A stretch of DNA of 64,000 nucleotides from NCBI RefSeq assembly GCF_003176895.1, contig NZ_QGTD01000018.1:192383-256382 (forward strand). The letters run 5' to 3'. The translations under genes and the position numbers were made by a program. Position 1 is the stretch's first letter. Each line of letters begins with the position of its first letter. Source of the stretch: Gracilibacillus dipsosauri (lineage in GTDB: Bacteria; Bacillota; Bacilli; Bacillales; Amphibacillaceae). The notes beneath the pieces were generated by a model, which worked only from the letters and a program-made list of their open reading frames with translations, was not told where the DNA came from and ran no database searches. Shown piece after piece: positions 25,428 to 32,832 of the stretch.

Positions 25428-26411
25428 GTGAGAGAAATTCGTATTGGTTTTATTGGTACAGGGGGAATGGCTCAAGTACATGCCGAACAACTTTTAGAGT
25501 TAGAAAATGTAGAGATTAAATCAATTGCTGACATTAGTGAAACAGCACGAAATCAATTTATAGTAAGGAATGATTTACAAAGGGTCGAGCAATTTACTGA
25601 TTATCAAGACATGCTTGAACAGGTTGAATTAGATGGTGTAGTGATCTGTTCGCCACATACCCTTCATTTTGAACAAGCAACCGCTGTATTAGAAAAAGGT
25701 TTACATGTGTTAATCGAAAAGCCGATGACTTGCTCTTCAAAAGAGGCAAGACAATTAATGGAAACAGCAAATCGGACGGGTAAAATGATGCAAGTTTCGT
25801 ACCAACGTCACTTTCAACCAGAATTTATTTATATCCATGATATCATTCAAAGTGGAAAACTTGGTAAAGTAACATCTATAACGGCATCTCTGTACCAACA
25901 GTGGTGGAGGGGAAGACAGGATAAGTACGTATGGAGGCAAGACCCGAAATTATCAGGTGGAGGATTTTTGATGGATTCTGGCAGTCATATCATCGATGTT
26001 CTCCTCTGGACAACTGGTTTAACACCAATAGAAATATCTACAAAGCTCTCTCAACAGGGTGCGCCAGTAGAAATTGATACTTTTACCTCGATTCGTTTTA
26101 AAGAAGGAGCCATTGCTGGACTAAATCTTGTTGGTTATGCTCCTATATGGCATGAAACATATGTTTTTTGTGGAGAGAAAGGTGCTCTTTTTTACGATAA
26201 TGATCAAATAAAGGTGTACTTATCCAATGGGGAAATGATTATCCCAGAACTTCCTAAGCAAACTACTAATCAAGACAAGAGCTTTATTGATGCAATCCTA
26301 GGTAAACATGAGGTAAAGGTACCTGGAGATTTTGCATTAAAAGTAGTCGAATTTTCGGAAATGGTTTATAAATCTGCAGGCTACAAGCCTTATGAAATGG
26401 ATGAAGAATAG
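25428..26411 (+). CDS. Gfo/Idh/MocA-family NAD(P)-dependent oxidoreductase
   Basis: Soluble sugar dehydrogenase of 327 residues. The Rossmann motif GFIGTGGMA is at residues 7-15, and the family E-K-P motif is in VLIEKPMTCSSKEA. The C-terminal half is the alpha/beta substrate domain, with GGGFLMDSGSHIIDVLLW carrying the conserved D-x-G-x-H-x-x-D catalytic arrangement. The GTG at 25428 follows GAGGAG by eight bases; the GTG at 25419 lies too close to it. Two xylose-isomerase-like TIM barrels follow within the same unit. In known systems such a trio oxidises a sugar, often at C3, before isomerisation or elimination. The substrate here is unknown. Confidence 0.85.
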   Translation: MREIRIGFIGTGGMAQVHAEQLLELENVEIKSIADISETARNQFIVRNDLQRVEQFTDYQDMLEQVELDGVVICSPHTLHFEQATAVLEKGLHVLIEKPMTCSSKEARQLMETANRTGKMMQVSYQRHFQPEFIYIHDIIQSGKLGKVTSITASLYQQWWRGRQDKYVWRQDPKLSGGGFLMDSGSHIIDVLLWTTGLTPIEISTKLSQQGAPVEIDTFTSIRFKEGAIAGLNLVGYAPIWHETYVFCGEKGALFYDNDQIKVYLSNGEMIIPELPKQTTNQDKSFIDAILGKHEVKVPGDFALKVVEFSEMVYKSAGYKPYEMDEE

Positions 26412-26427
26412 GAGAGAGGCTAAACAT

Positions 26428-27300
26428 ATGAATTTTCAAATTGGAATGCGTATTCCAGGGCAGATTGGTCAACAAGGTATGGAAAAGGTGGCTAATTGGG
26501 CGGCAGAGGTTGGCTTAGATTCCCTTGATGTCCCAGAACTAACCCCAGACGTAATAAAAGCATGTGATCATGCAGGTATTACTGTCGGAACAGTTGATGT
26601 AAAAAATGTAGGACAATTGCTTAGTATAAATGAAGAAAGTCGAGCTAATGCTGTAAACAGCTTAAAACAGCAAATGGATCACATATCATCGTTAGGAGCA
26701 CGAACAATATTTATATGTCTCGTGCCAGAGGATCCTCAATTATCTCGAAAAAAGGGCTTTGCTATTTGGAAGGAGACATTTCCCGAAATAGTAAAACATG
26801 CTGAACAAACAGGTCTTTATATTGCAATCGAAGGATGGCCAGGACCAGCTCCGTATTATCCTACGCTTGGCTGTACACCTGAAATGTTACGAGCAATGTT
26901 TGAGACCATTCCATCTCAACACTTTGGAATGACTTATGATCCATCACATTTAGTACGACTAGGTATTGATTATATTCGAGTATTAAATGAATTTGGTGAG
27001 AGAGTCAACCATTGTCACGGTAAAGATACGGAGATTCTACATGATGAGCTTTATGAATGTGGTGTCCTGCCATCAACTTTTGGCGAAAAATATCTGTTTT
27101 CTGAAGGTTCATGGCGCTATACCATTCCTGGAGATGGTGAAATTAATTGGGGGAAGATTGCTCTTCGTCTGGAACGAATAGGATATAAAGGACCTATCAG
27201 TATTGAATTAGAAGATCATCGTTATAGTGAATCCCTTGAGGCAGAACAACAGGGAATTATTAAGGCGGTTAAACATTTACGACATTATTTTAAACGATAG
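26428..27300 (+). CDS. Sugar phosphate isomerase/epimerase-like TIM barrel
   Basis: A 290-residue member of the xylose-isomerase-like (AP endonuclease 2) barrel family. Metal-ligand candidates follow the usual order: Glu in YIAIEGWPG, Asp in MTYDPSHL with its nearby His, His in VNHCHGKD, and Glu in ISIELEDHR near the end. The ATG at 26428 follows GGAGAGAGG; the frame is open upstream into the oxidoreductase gene but without a signal. It probably isomerises, epimerises or dehydrates an oxidised sugar made by the neighbouring Gfo/Idh enzyme. The conserved metal site supports catalysis; the reaction is inferred. Confidence 0.8.
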   Translation: MNFQIGMRIPGQIGQQGMEKVANWAAEVGLDSLDVPELTPDVIKACDHAGITVGTVDVKNVGQLLSINEESRANAVNSLKQQMDHISSLGARTIFICLVPEDPQLSRKKGFAIWKETFPEIVKHAEQTGLYIAIEGWPGPAPYYPTLGCTPEMLRAMFETIPSQHFGMTYDPSHLVRLGIDYIRVLNEFGERVNHCHGKDTEILHDELYECGVLPSTFGEKYLFSEGSWRYTIPGDGEINWGKIALRLERIGYKGPISIELEDHRYSESLEAEQQGIIKAVKHLRHYFKR

Positions 27301-27377
27301 CAAGGGATTAAAATATAGCCATCATGCTCGAGTAACAGTGAGGAGTGGACACAAATACTTGATAAAGGATGAAACAA

Positions 27378-28217
27378 ATGCGGCATGTTAAGTTTGCGCT
27401 AAATTCCTCGACCTTGTTCCCATTTAATTTGAACATTCTAGAACAAATCAGAATTGCTACAGAAGCAGGTTATGACGGAATAGAACTTTGGATGAAGGAT
27501 ATAGTAACTTTCTTGGAAAGTGGAGGCTCATTACGAGAATTAAGAGATTGTATTACGGATCATGGAATTTCCTTAGTGAATACGATTACCTTTTTCAACT
27601 GGTCAGATGAGGATGAACAAAGAATGAAAGAAGGATTGAAGGAAGCAAAAGAAGAGATGAGAATACTGAAAGAAATAGGAAGTAGAGCTGTCGCAGCGCC
27701 TCCTTGTGAGAATATGGAGAATCTAAGCTTAGCTGAAATTGCAGACCATTTTGTAACATTAACTACTTTATCAGAACAAATTGGTTTGGATGTCTATTTA
27801 GAATTTTGGGGGCATGCTAAGAAATTAGCAACATTAAGCGAGGCAATGTTTATCGCATTGGAAAGCGGACTTCCCAATGTTAAATTTTTATTAGACACTT
27901 TTCATATGTATAAAGGTGGAAGTTCATTTGATAATTTAGCCTACTTAAAACGGGAAAACATCGGTATCTTTCATGTCAATGATTATCCAAAATATCTAAC
28001 AAGAAATCAAATTACAGATAGAGAGCGTCTGTTTCCAGGTGACGGGGTGATAACAACAGAAAAAGTTGTCAGCTATTTAGAAAACATAAATTATCAGGGG
28101 TATTTATCACTTGAGCTTTTTATGGAAAGCTTTGAAAATCAAACGCCAACAGCTGTTGCTGCATATGGATTAAAAAAAATGAAACAGGCATATCTAGGAA
28201 AATCAGTGGGAGGATAA
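27378..28217 (+). CDS. Sugar phosphate isomerase/epimerase-like TIM barrel (second)
   Basis: A 279-residue barrel of the same superfamily as its upstream neighbour but only distantly alike. Marks include AGYDGIELWMKD in strand 1-2, Glu in VYLEFWGHA, Asp in FLLDTFHMY, His in IFHVNDYP and Glu in LSLELFME. I use the ATG at 27378, nine bases after AAAGG; an ATG at 27369 lies too close to it. A strong terminator overlaps the stop codon, so this is the last gene of the three-gene unit. It presumably acts on the same pathway as the Gfo/Idh enzyme. Confidence 0.8.
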   Translation: MRHVKFALNSSTLFPFNLNILEQIRIATEAGYDGIELWMKDIVTFLESGGSLRELRDCITDHGISLVNTITFFNWSDEDEQRMKEGLKEAKEEMRILKEIGSRAVAAPPCENMENLSLAEIADHFVTLTTLSEQIGLDVYLEFWGHAKKLATLSEAMFIALESGLPNVKFLLDTFHMYKGGSSFDNLAYLKRENIGIFHVNDYPKYLTRNQITDRERLFPGDGVITTEKVVSYLENINYQGYLSLELFMESFENQTPTAVAAYGLKKMKQAYLGKSVGG

Positions 28218-28232
28218 ATCCTCCCACTGATT
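28201..28232 (+). terminator. Terminator overlapping the end of the TIM-barrel gene
   Basis: AATCAGTGGGAGGAT (28201-28215) is complementary to ATCCTCCCACTGATT (28218-28232). The stop codon lies in the loop. It is followed by TTTTAATAGTTTTA. Confidence 0.75.
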
Positions 28233-28310
28233 GATGTTTTAATAGTTTTATTAGTCCTATTACGACTTTGTTAAGGAATTGTTAAACAATGTTAAATTTG
28301 GAAAATAACC

Positions 28311-28339
28311 TTGATTGCTTATTTTTAGGTTGTTATAAT
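28311..28339 (+). promoter_or_regulatory. Sigma-A promoter of the ABC-zincin-peptide operon
   Basis: TTGATT (28311-28316), a 17-base spacer and TATAAT (28334-28339), about 95 bases before the ATPase start. The -10 is consensus. Confidence 0.7.
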
Positions 28340-28434
28340 CACTTTAGAAAATTCCTTCAGATTAAATCCTCCATGAATGAAACAGGAGACTTTCGAATGA
28401 CTATTTTTAACTCTTGCCTAAGGAGGTAAATGTC

Positions 28435-29163
28435 ATGCTAGAAATTCAACAACTTCACTTCTCTTATGATAAAAAAACACCGGTACTGAATGGCCTTAAC
28501 CTAACTGTCCAACAAGGTGACTTTCTAGCATTAATTGGTCCGAATGGCTGTGGAAAAACAACCTTAATCAAGTTGATTTGTGACCTTTTAGAAAAACAAA
28601 AAGGTTCGATTAAGCTTGACGGACTTGATCATAATGATTTTAAAGTTAAGAATGCTGTATTGTATTTACCGAGTGATGATGTCCTTCCAGAGTTTCTAAC
28701 TGGAAAAGAATACATAAATCTTATGCTAAAAATGTATAATGCCTCTATGGATGAAGAACGTTTTCACCGTTTAGTCAAATATTATTCCTTTGATTCAGCA
28801 TTAGATGTCCTCATAGAGGAATATTCCAATGGGATGAAAAAGAAGGTTCAGCTCATTGCTGCGATGTTGATTGATCCTGAAATATTAATTATTGATGAAA
28901 CATTGAATGGAATGGATGTCGAATCAAGAGAAATTACGAAACTACTATTAATGAATTTTTCTGGGCCGAATAAGATCGTGATTATGTGCTCACATGATCT
29001 GCATCTATTAGAAGAAATGTGTAATAAGGTCGTTATTCTCTACCAAGGAAAAATTCATACCGAAAAGAAGATTGACGATGTCCGCCAAACTACGAGCTTG
29101 CTCTCTATTTTTAGAGGGATAATGAATCATGAAGATTTAAAAAATGAGATTATCTCGAGCTAA
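28435..29163 (+). CDS. ABC transporter ATP-binding protein
   Basis: Cytoplasmic ATPase of 242 residues in the ABC-2 exporter class. Walker A is GPNGCGKTT (residues about 34-42), the signature is the degenerate YSNGMKKKV, and Walker B is ILIIDETLNGMD, with T instead of P after D-E. The switch histidine is in MCSHDLH. The ATG at 28435 follows AAGGAGG; the frame is open to 28414 without a site. It is the first gene of a tight five-gene operon with a large permease, a small membrane protein, a zincin-like membrane protease and a short peptide gene. That company suggests peptide export or self-protection. Confidence 0.83.
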   Translation: MLEIQQLHFSYDKKTPVLNGLNLTVQQGDFLALIGPNGCGKTTLIKLICDLLEKQKGSIKLDGLDHNDFKVKNAVLYLPSDDVLPEFLTGKEYINLMLKMYNASMDEERFHRLVKYYSFDSALDVLIEEYSNGMKKKVQLIAAMLIDPEILIIDETLNGMDVESREITKLLLMNFSGPNKIVIMCSHDLHLLEEMCNKVVILYQGKIHTEKKIDDVRQTTSLLSIFRGIMNHEDLKNEIISS

Positions 29164-29200
29164 GTAAATAAAAATCTAAAAGCTATTAGTGAGGGCAAAA

Positions 29201-30643
29201 ATGAGAGTATATCCAATTAAGCATCTAGTTCATTTATATAGCACCTTTTTTATGCGAAAAGTACTAAACTTTGGCATATTAAAAAATCCACTTATTCGTA
29301 TTTTGTTACTTGTTGCCTTTCTTATTTTAATGACAGTCATTGCAGTGTCTGTATTTATATTTTTCTCTGAAGCATTACAGACAGAAGAAATCGTTTTATT
29401 TCTGTTGAATACATACTCTAGTACAATCATACTTTGGACGATTGTTGTCACGATTTTTCTCAAAGTGATCTTCTCCAAAGTGGATGGATTTTTACGGATG
29501 ACGATTAATTTTCCGATTAGTAGTAAGGAGCGGAATTTCTCTGTTTTTCTTTATGAGACATTGATTTCCTTTGTAGTAATATTTCTACTTTCCTTTTCCG
29601 TTGTCCTGTCTATGGTATTGATCCATCAATTCGCATTTATCGATGTATTAATGGTGAATTTGTTATATGTCAGTACTTTTGCTTATCTCTCGTTACAGGT
29701 GATTTCCAAGCTAGTTTCCTTTGCTTGCACCTTTTTCAAAATAGAAAAGCTCTTCCACATTATTAATCTATCTATTCTTGTTTTTATTTTTGCGGTTTTC
29801 TTGAGAAAAGCACAAACATTGGTACAGGAGCTTGCTAATGATTTGATTCAAGAAACCAATACAACGGAGAGTATACTCTTATTCTTTCAACAATTTCATG
29901 AGAATTATGGTTTTTGGTTAACGACTCTCTTGTATGTCGGTCTTGTCGTTATAATGACTGGACTCATTATTGTGATCCCTGACCAATCTCATATGTCGAA
30001 CTCCAAGCATCTTCTTGCCTTTCAAGCAAAAAACGTTTCTGTTATGAAAGCATATGTATTAAGCACTTTTCGAAATATGAATACATTGAATACGATAGCA
30101 CTTGTGTATTTAGCAGCAATTATACTTATTCTTTTTAATTTAAGTGAATATATCCTTTATACGATGATTTTACTTAGTTTTAATGGTATCTATAGCTTTA
30201 TCCATTCACAAAATCTGAGACAAATGATGTATAAATTTGATTATGTGGCATGGAAGGATTATTTATATTTATTAGTCTCACAGCTAATTATTATTTATCT
30301 TGTTTCGATCCCCTTATTATTATCTGGATTTATCATGATTACAACGGTTATTCATTTCATCATTCCATATGTTGTCGTTACATTCGGTGTGCTAATCTTC
30401 GTGTTAGCAGGGATATTATTTCCCCCCTATAATGACAATCCATTTTCCGTTATCACGAGTATTGCTGTTGTGATGATTCCGATACTTGTGATAGGAATTT
30501 CGCTAACCTTCATGAATTTGGGCCTTTGGATGAATATAGCTATTCTGATTTTTTTCTACTTGGTCATGATATTATTCAGTATTCAGGGCTTAATCAATCT
30601 GAGAAGGAGTTTTCGAAATGAAAAATTTGTTGACATACATTAA
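29201..30643 (+). CDS. Large ABC-type membrane permease, unrecognised
   Basis: A 480-residue integral membrane protein with about eleven to twelve hydrophobic segments and short loops. The only long hydrophilic stretch (around residues 195-225, ELANDLIQETNTTES) would be outside or between the two halves. The ATG at 29201 follows GAGGG; a GTG at 29189 is an alternative without a good site. It follows the ATPase gene directly and is presumably its transmembrane partner. I do not recognise a named family. The next gene begins 26 bases before its stop, which implies translational coupling. Confidence 0.75.
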   Translation: MRVYPIKHLVHLYSTFFMRKVLNFGILKNPLIRILLLVAFLILMTVIAVSVFIFFSEALQTEEIVLFLLNTYSSTIILWTIVVTIFLKVIFSKVDGFLRMTINFPISSKERNFSVFLYETLISFVVIFLLSFSVVLSMVLIHQFAFIDVLMVNLLYVSTFAYLSLQVISKLVSFACTFFKIEKLFHIINLSILVFIFAVFLRKAQTLVQELANDLIQETNTTESILLFFQQFHENYGFWLTTLLYVGLVVIMTGLIIVIPDQSHMSNSKHLLAFQAKNVSVMKAYVLSTFRNMNTLNTIALVYLAAIILILFNLSEYILYTMILLSFNGIYSFIHSQNLRQMMYKFDYVAWKDYLYLLVSQLIIIYLVSIPLLLSGFIMITTVIHFIIPYVVVTFGVLIFVLAGILFPPYNDNPFSVITSIAVVMIPILVIGISLTFMNLGLWMNIAILIFFYLVMILFSIQGLINLRRSFRNEKFVDIH

Positions 30644-30905
30644 TAGTTTAATAGCAGCTATTATCACGACATTATTTATTTTAACGGCTAGTTTCCTAAT
30701 CATGCTTTTTAGTAGCGGGGAGGAAGGTTATCGAACTACCTATTTTGGTAGTCTCTTCTTTAACAGTACCCCAACATCGGAGGATACATTGGAAATGCAA
30801 TTTGGTGTTGCTAATGGTATTCCAATTTTTATAACGATAGCTATTTTGTTTGTCCTATTTATTTTTATCCTATCATTGTTTAAGCGAAAGTCGGCAGCTT
30901 CATGA
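30618..30905 (+). CDS. Small two-segment membrane protein in the ABC operon
   Basis: A 95-residue protein with hydrophobic segments at about 8-32 and 68-90. Between them is an extracytoplasmic loop containing a G-E-E-G-Y-R-T-T-Y-F-G stretch and an S/T-rich part, then a basic tail (KRKS). It overlaps the permease gene by 26 bases and the zincin gene by four (ATGA), and has AGAAGGAG upstream. It is not recognised. It may be an accessory or immunity-like subunit of the transporter. Confidence 0.68.
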   Translation: MKNLLTYINSLIAAIITTLFILTASFLIMLFSSGEEGYRTTYFGSLFFNSTPTSEDTLEMQFGVANGIPIFITIAILFVLFIFILSLFKRKSAAS

Positions 30906-31429
30906 AGGTTGTCTATTCGCTAGATCGTGTGAGCTTTTGGCTTTTTGTCCAACTATTCCTTGGACATTACAAAAAATTACTTGTGGCAATGGTAGTATTC
31001 AGTCTACTTCCATTAGTAATACATACAAGCTGGACAATGGCTCGATACATCCTTCAATTTTATGTTATTTTTTTTGGTGGCTTATTTCTTTCCTTTATTA
31101 TTCATGAATACTTGCATGCAATCTTATTGAAAAAGAGTAGGGAGGAAGGAGAGTTGGAGGTAGAATTCACCTTTGCCAAAATTACTATCTATCCGAAATT
31201 CACTTTAACATCGAAGGAAATGATGAAGGTAGCAGCGATGCCACTTTTTATTCTACTAGTTATCGGACTTGTTCTGATTATTTTTGCGAAATGGACAAAC
31301 CAGAATGTCCTCATGTTTACCGGTTTTTTGTATGTGTTCCATGTTATTAACATCATTCCACCACTTGGTGATGGAATGATGATAATAAAAGCAATATTTC
31401 ATAAAGGCTCTACACTTGAAAGGAGGTGA
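30902..31429 (+). CDS. Membrane zincin-like protease (DUF3267 / M50-like)
   Basis: A 175-residue membrane protein with four hydrophobic segments. The zinc-protease motif HEYLH (H68-E69-x-x-H72) sits inside a hydrophobic segment. The stretch NIIPPLGDG (150-158) near the C-terminus matches the N-x-x-P-x-x-D-G motif of site-2 proteases, whose aspartate is the third metal ligand. This places it with the putative zincin peptidases that cleave within or next to the membrane. It overlaps the preceding gene by four bases and ends six bases before the start of a short membrane-peptide gene, so processing of that peptide is the obvious hypothesis. Confidence 0.8.
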   Translation: MKVVYSLDRVSFWLFVQLFLGHYKKLLVAMVVFSLLPLVIHTSWTMARYILQFYVIFFGGLFLSFIIHEYLHAILLKKSREEGELEVEFTFAKITIYPKFTLTSKEMMKVAAMPLFILLVIGLVLIIFAKWTNQNVLMFTGFLYVFHVINIIPPLGDGMMIIKAIFHKGSTLERR

Positions 31430-31434
31430 AAAAA

Positions 31435-31692
31435 ATGGCATTAGTTAATCGTTTATCTTTATTAGTTGTACTTACTCTTGCATCTTTGAAAAGCAATCTT
31501 ACTGCAATGGTTGAAAATCGTAAAGTGCAATTCGATGGTTGGTTTATCGTGTTATTAGCAGTACTTTTAACACTTGCATTCACTATCTTTGCTGGTTTAA
31601 CTATCTGGTGTCTTGTATACCAAGGTGGTTCTTTCAGTGGTAACTGGAGCTGGCACAAGTGGGGTGTTAGTGTAAAAGCTGAATGTGTGTAA
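31435..31692 (+). CDS. Small membrane peptide, candidate substrate of the zincin and ABC exporter
   Basis: An 85-residue peptide with a strong GGAGG site and ATG at 31435. A basic N-terminal part (residues 1-30) is followed by one membrane segment (about 36-62). The short C-terminal tail has two adjacent glycines at 64-65 and is rich in G, S and W (GNWSWHKWG), with Cys59 and Cys84 that could pair. This looks like the precursor of a secreted, trimmed peptide such as a bacteriocin or signal, with cleavage in the membrane releasing the W-rich tail. No known bacteriocin family is recognised. It is the last gene of the operon, followed by a strong terminator. Confidence 0.65.
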   Translation: MALVNRLSLLVVLTLASLKSNLTAMVENRKVQFDGWFIVLLAVLLTLAFTIFAGLTIWCLVYQGGSFSGNWSWHKWGVSVKAECV

Positions 31693-31698
31693 TGGGGG

Positions 31699-31727
31699 GC
31701 CTTCTAAAGCTATTAGCTTTAGAAGGC
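31699..31727 (+). terminator. Terminator of the ABC-zincin-peptide operon
   Basis: GCCTTCTAAAGC (31699-31710) pairs perfectly with GCTTTAGAAGGC (31716-31727) around TATTA, followed by TTATTATA. Confidence 0.78.
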
Positions 31728-31767
31728 TTATTATACTATCAGTAAGATAAAATTCTTATTTGTTGAT

Positions 31768-31829
31768 AGTATAAGAAAAACTTCGGCACTCGGTATTGGA
31801 CATGGCGAATGCCGAGTTTTTCTAATATG
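31768..31829. repeat. Dispersed hairpin repeat, copy 1
   Basis: A 62-base element running from AGTATAAGAAAAACT to GAGTTTTTCTAATATG. Its ends are inverted and pair over about 17 bases with one bulge. Copy 2 at 38601-38661 shares the same ends and the inner GCGAATGC word. Located between convergent genes, it may also act as a bidirectional terminator. Confidence 0.75.
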
Positions 31830-31897
31830 CAAATAGGATGTACTCCTATAATGCAACAATCTAACATTTGATAGTATATATGCTTCTTTGTAGGATT

Positions 31898-32374
31898 TTA
31901 TTTCATAAAATCCCAAATCACTTTATAATAAAGGAAATAATGAATCGTCAAAATACTTAAGAGAACATATACTACCATATTTGCACTTAATTCAAAGGAA
32001 ATCATGTGCAAATAAAACGCAATCAATGTAAGAATCGGAATCACGGTTGTATAAAACATATAGATTCGTTTCGTAGCGATCGTATAAATATGTTGGGTTC
32101 CTTCATCTTCTTCATTGATTTCTGGTGGTTTAAGTGACAAAGGATTCCCTTTATTCCACTTTTGATAATAGTACGTATAGACAATTAAAAAGCTAGAAAA
32201 ACCAATGAATCCAATGATTAGTATGACCATAAATAAGTGGATTCTAAACCCATTTATGGTTAAGATGGCTTGGTCGGGATTATTCATAATGAAATCAACA
32301 TATCCGAAGAATAGTAATAAGGCAAAGTAGAAACATGCCATAATTAGTGGGTGATAGAGCTTAAATTTATTCAC
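31898..32374 (-). CDS. Four-segment membrane protein, unrecognised
   Basis: A 158-residue protein with four hydrophobic segments (about 9-28, 42-67, 103-122 and 130-150). A charged cytoplasmic loop (KWNKGNPLSLKPPEINEEDEG) separates the two pairs. Its GTG start overlaps the stop of the upstream XRE regulator gene (GTGA), so the two are translated together. Pairs of a short XRE regulator and a small membrane protein are common in Firmicutes. The membrane protein often antagonises the regulator or relays a membrane signal, but the role here is not known. Confidence 0.7.
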   Translation of the reverse strand: MNKFKLYHPLIMACFYFALLLFFGYVDFIMNNPDQAILTINGFRIHLFMVILIIGFIGFSSFLIVYTYYYQKWNKGNPLSLKPPEINEEDEGTQHIYTIATKRIYMFYTTVIPILTLIAFYLHMISFELSANMVVYVLLSILTIHYFLYYKVIWDFMK

Positions 32375-32580
32375 AAGTCCTCATCTCCCTCTTCTAGCAA
32401 AAATAACTCCTCCACTTTACATTGGAAAACCTTTGCTAGCTTTATTGCTAGTAATACGGATGGGAGCATCTTTTGTTTTTCAATAAATCCAATCGTTTGC
32501 CGCGTTACACCAATAAGAGTTGCCAGCTTTTCCTGTGAATAGCCATAACGCGCTCGATACTCCTTAAGCCGATTCTTCAT
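32371..32580 (-). CDS. XRE/Cro-type helix-turn-helix regulator
   Basis: A 69-residue DNA-binding protein consisting almost only of the helix-turn-helix (residues 4-58: RLKEYRARYGYSQEKLATLI, then GVTRQTIGFIEKQK) and an acidic tail (EEGDEDL). It belongs to the short YgzD/YozG-like class with the conserved V-T-R-Q-T-I. The ATG follows AAGGAG. It is coupled by a four-base overlap to a membrane-protein gene. It probably regulates its own two-gene unit. Confidence 0.85.
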   Translation of the reverse strand: MKNRLKEYRARYGYSQEKLATLIGVTRQTIGFIEKQKMLPSVLLAIKLAKVFQCKVEELFLLEEGDEDL

Positions 32581-32802
32581 TATGATCTCTCCTTATATAC
32601 CATTGTAAAGGATCGTTTGCATTTTGTAAAGTATACTTACGTATAGAAGGATGCTTTTTTTCGTGATAGAAATAGGAGATTATTCTCCTTAGAAAAAACC
32701 TCTGATTTTTCAACAAGTTTCACTGATTTTTTAATGGTGTAACCAAGCTATGTTGGTATAATCGAAAACAGGAAGGGAGGTAAATTTTTCTTAATCTAAA
32801 AT

Positions 32803-32818
32803 TTGTAAGCGATTTCAA
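32803..32818 (+). promoter_or_regulatory. cre box upstream of PL11 lyase
   Basis: TTGTAAGCGATTTCAA contains TGTAAGCGATTTCA, a full match to TGNAARCGNWWWCA. It lies 15 bases before the start codon and abuts the ribosome site, so CcpA would block transcription of the lyase gene in rich sugar. Confidence 0.75.
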
Positions 32819-32832
32819 AAAGGAGTGATTAT

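Noticed and set aside
31435..31692. Lactococcin 972 or leaderless bacteriocin identity for the small peptide
   Set aside because: The single membrane span in the middle, the lack of an N-terminal signal and the tail sequence do not match those families. It is left as an unassigned peptide.
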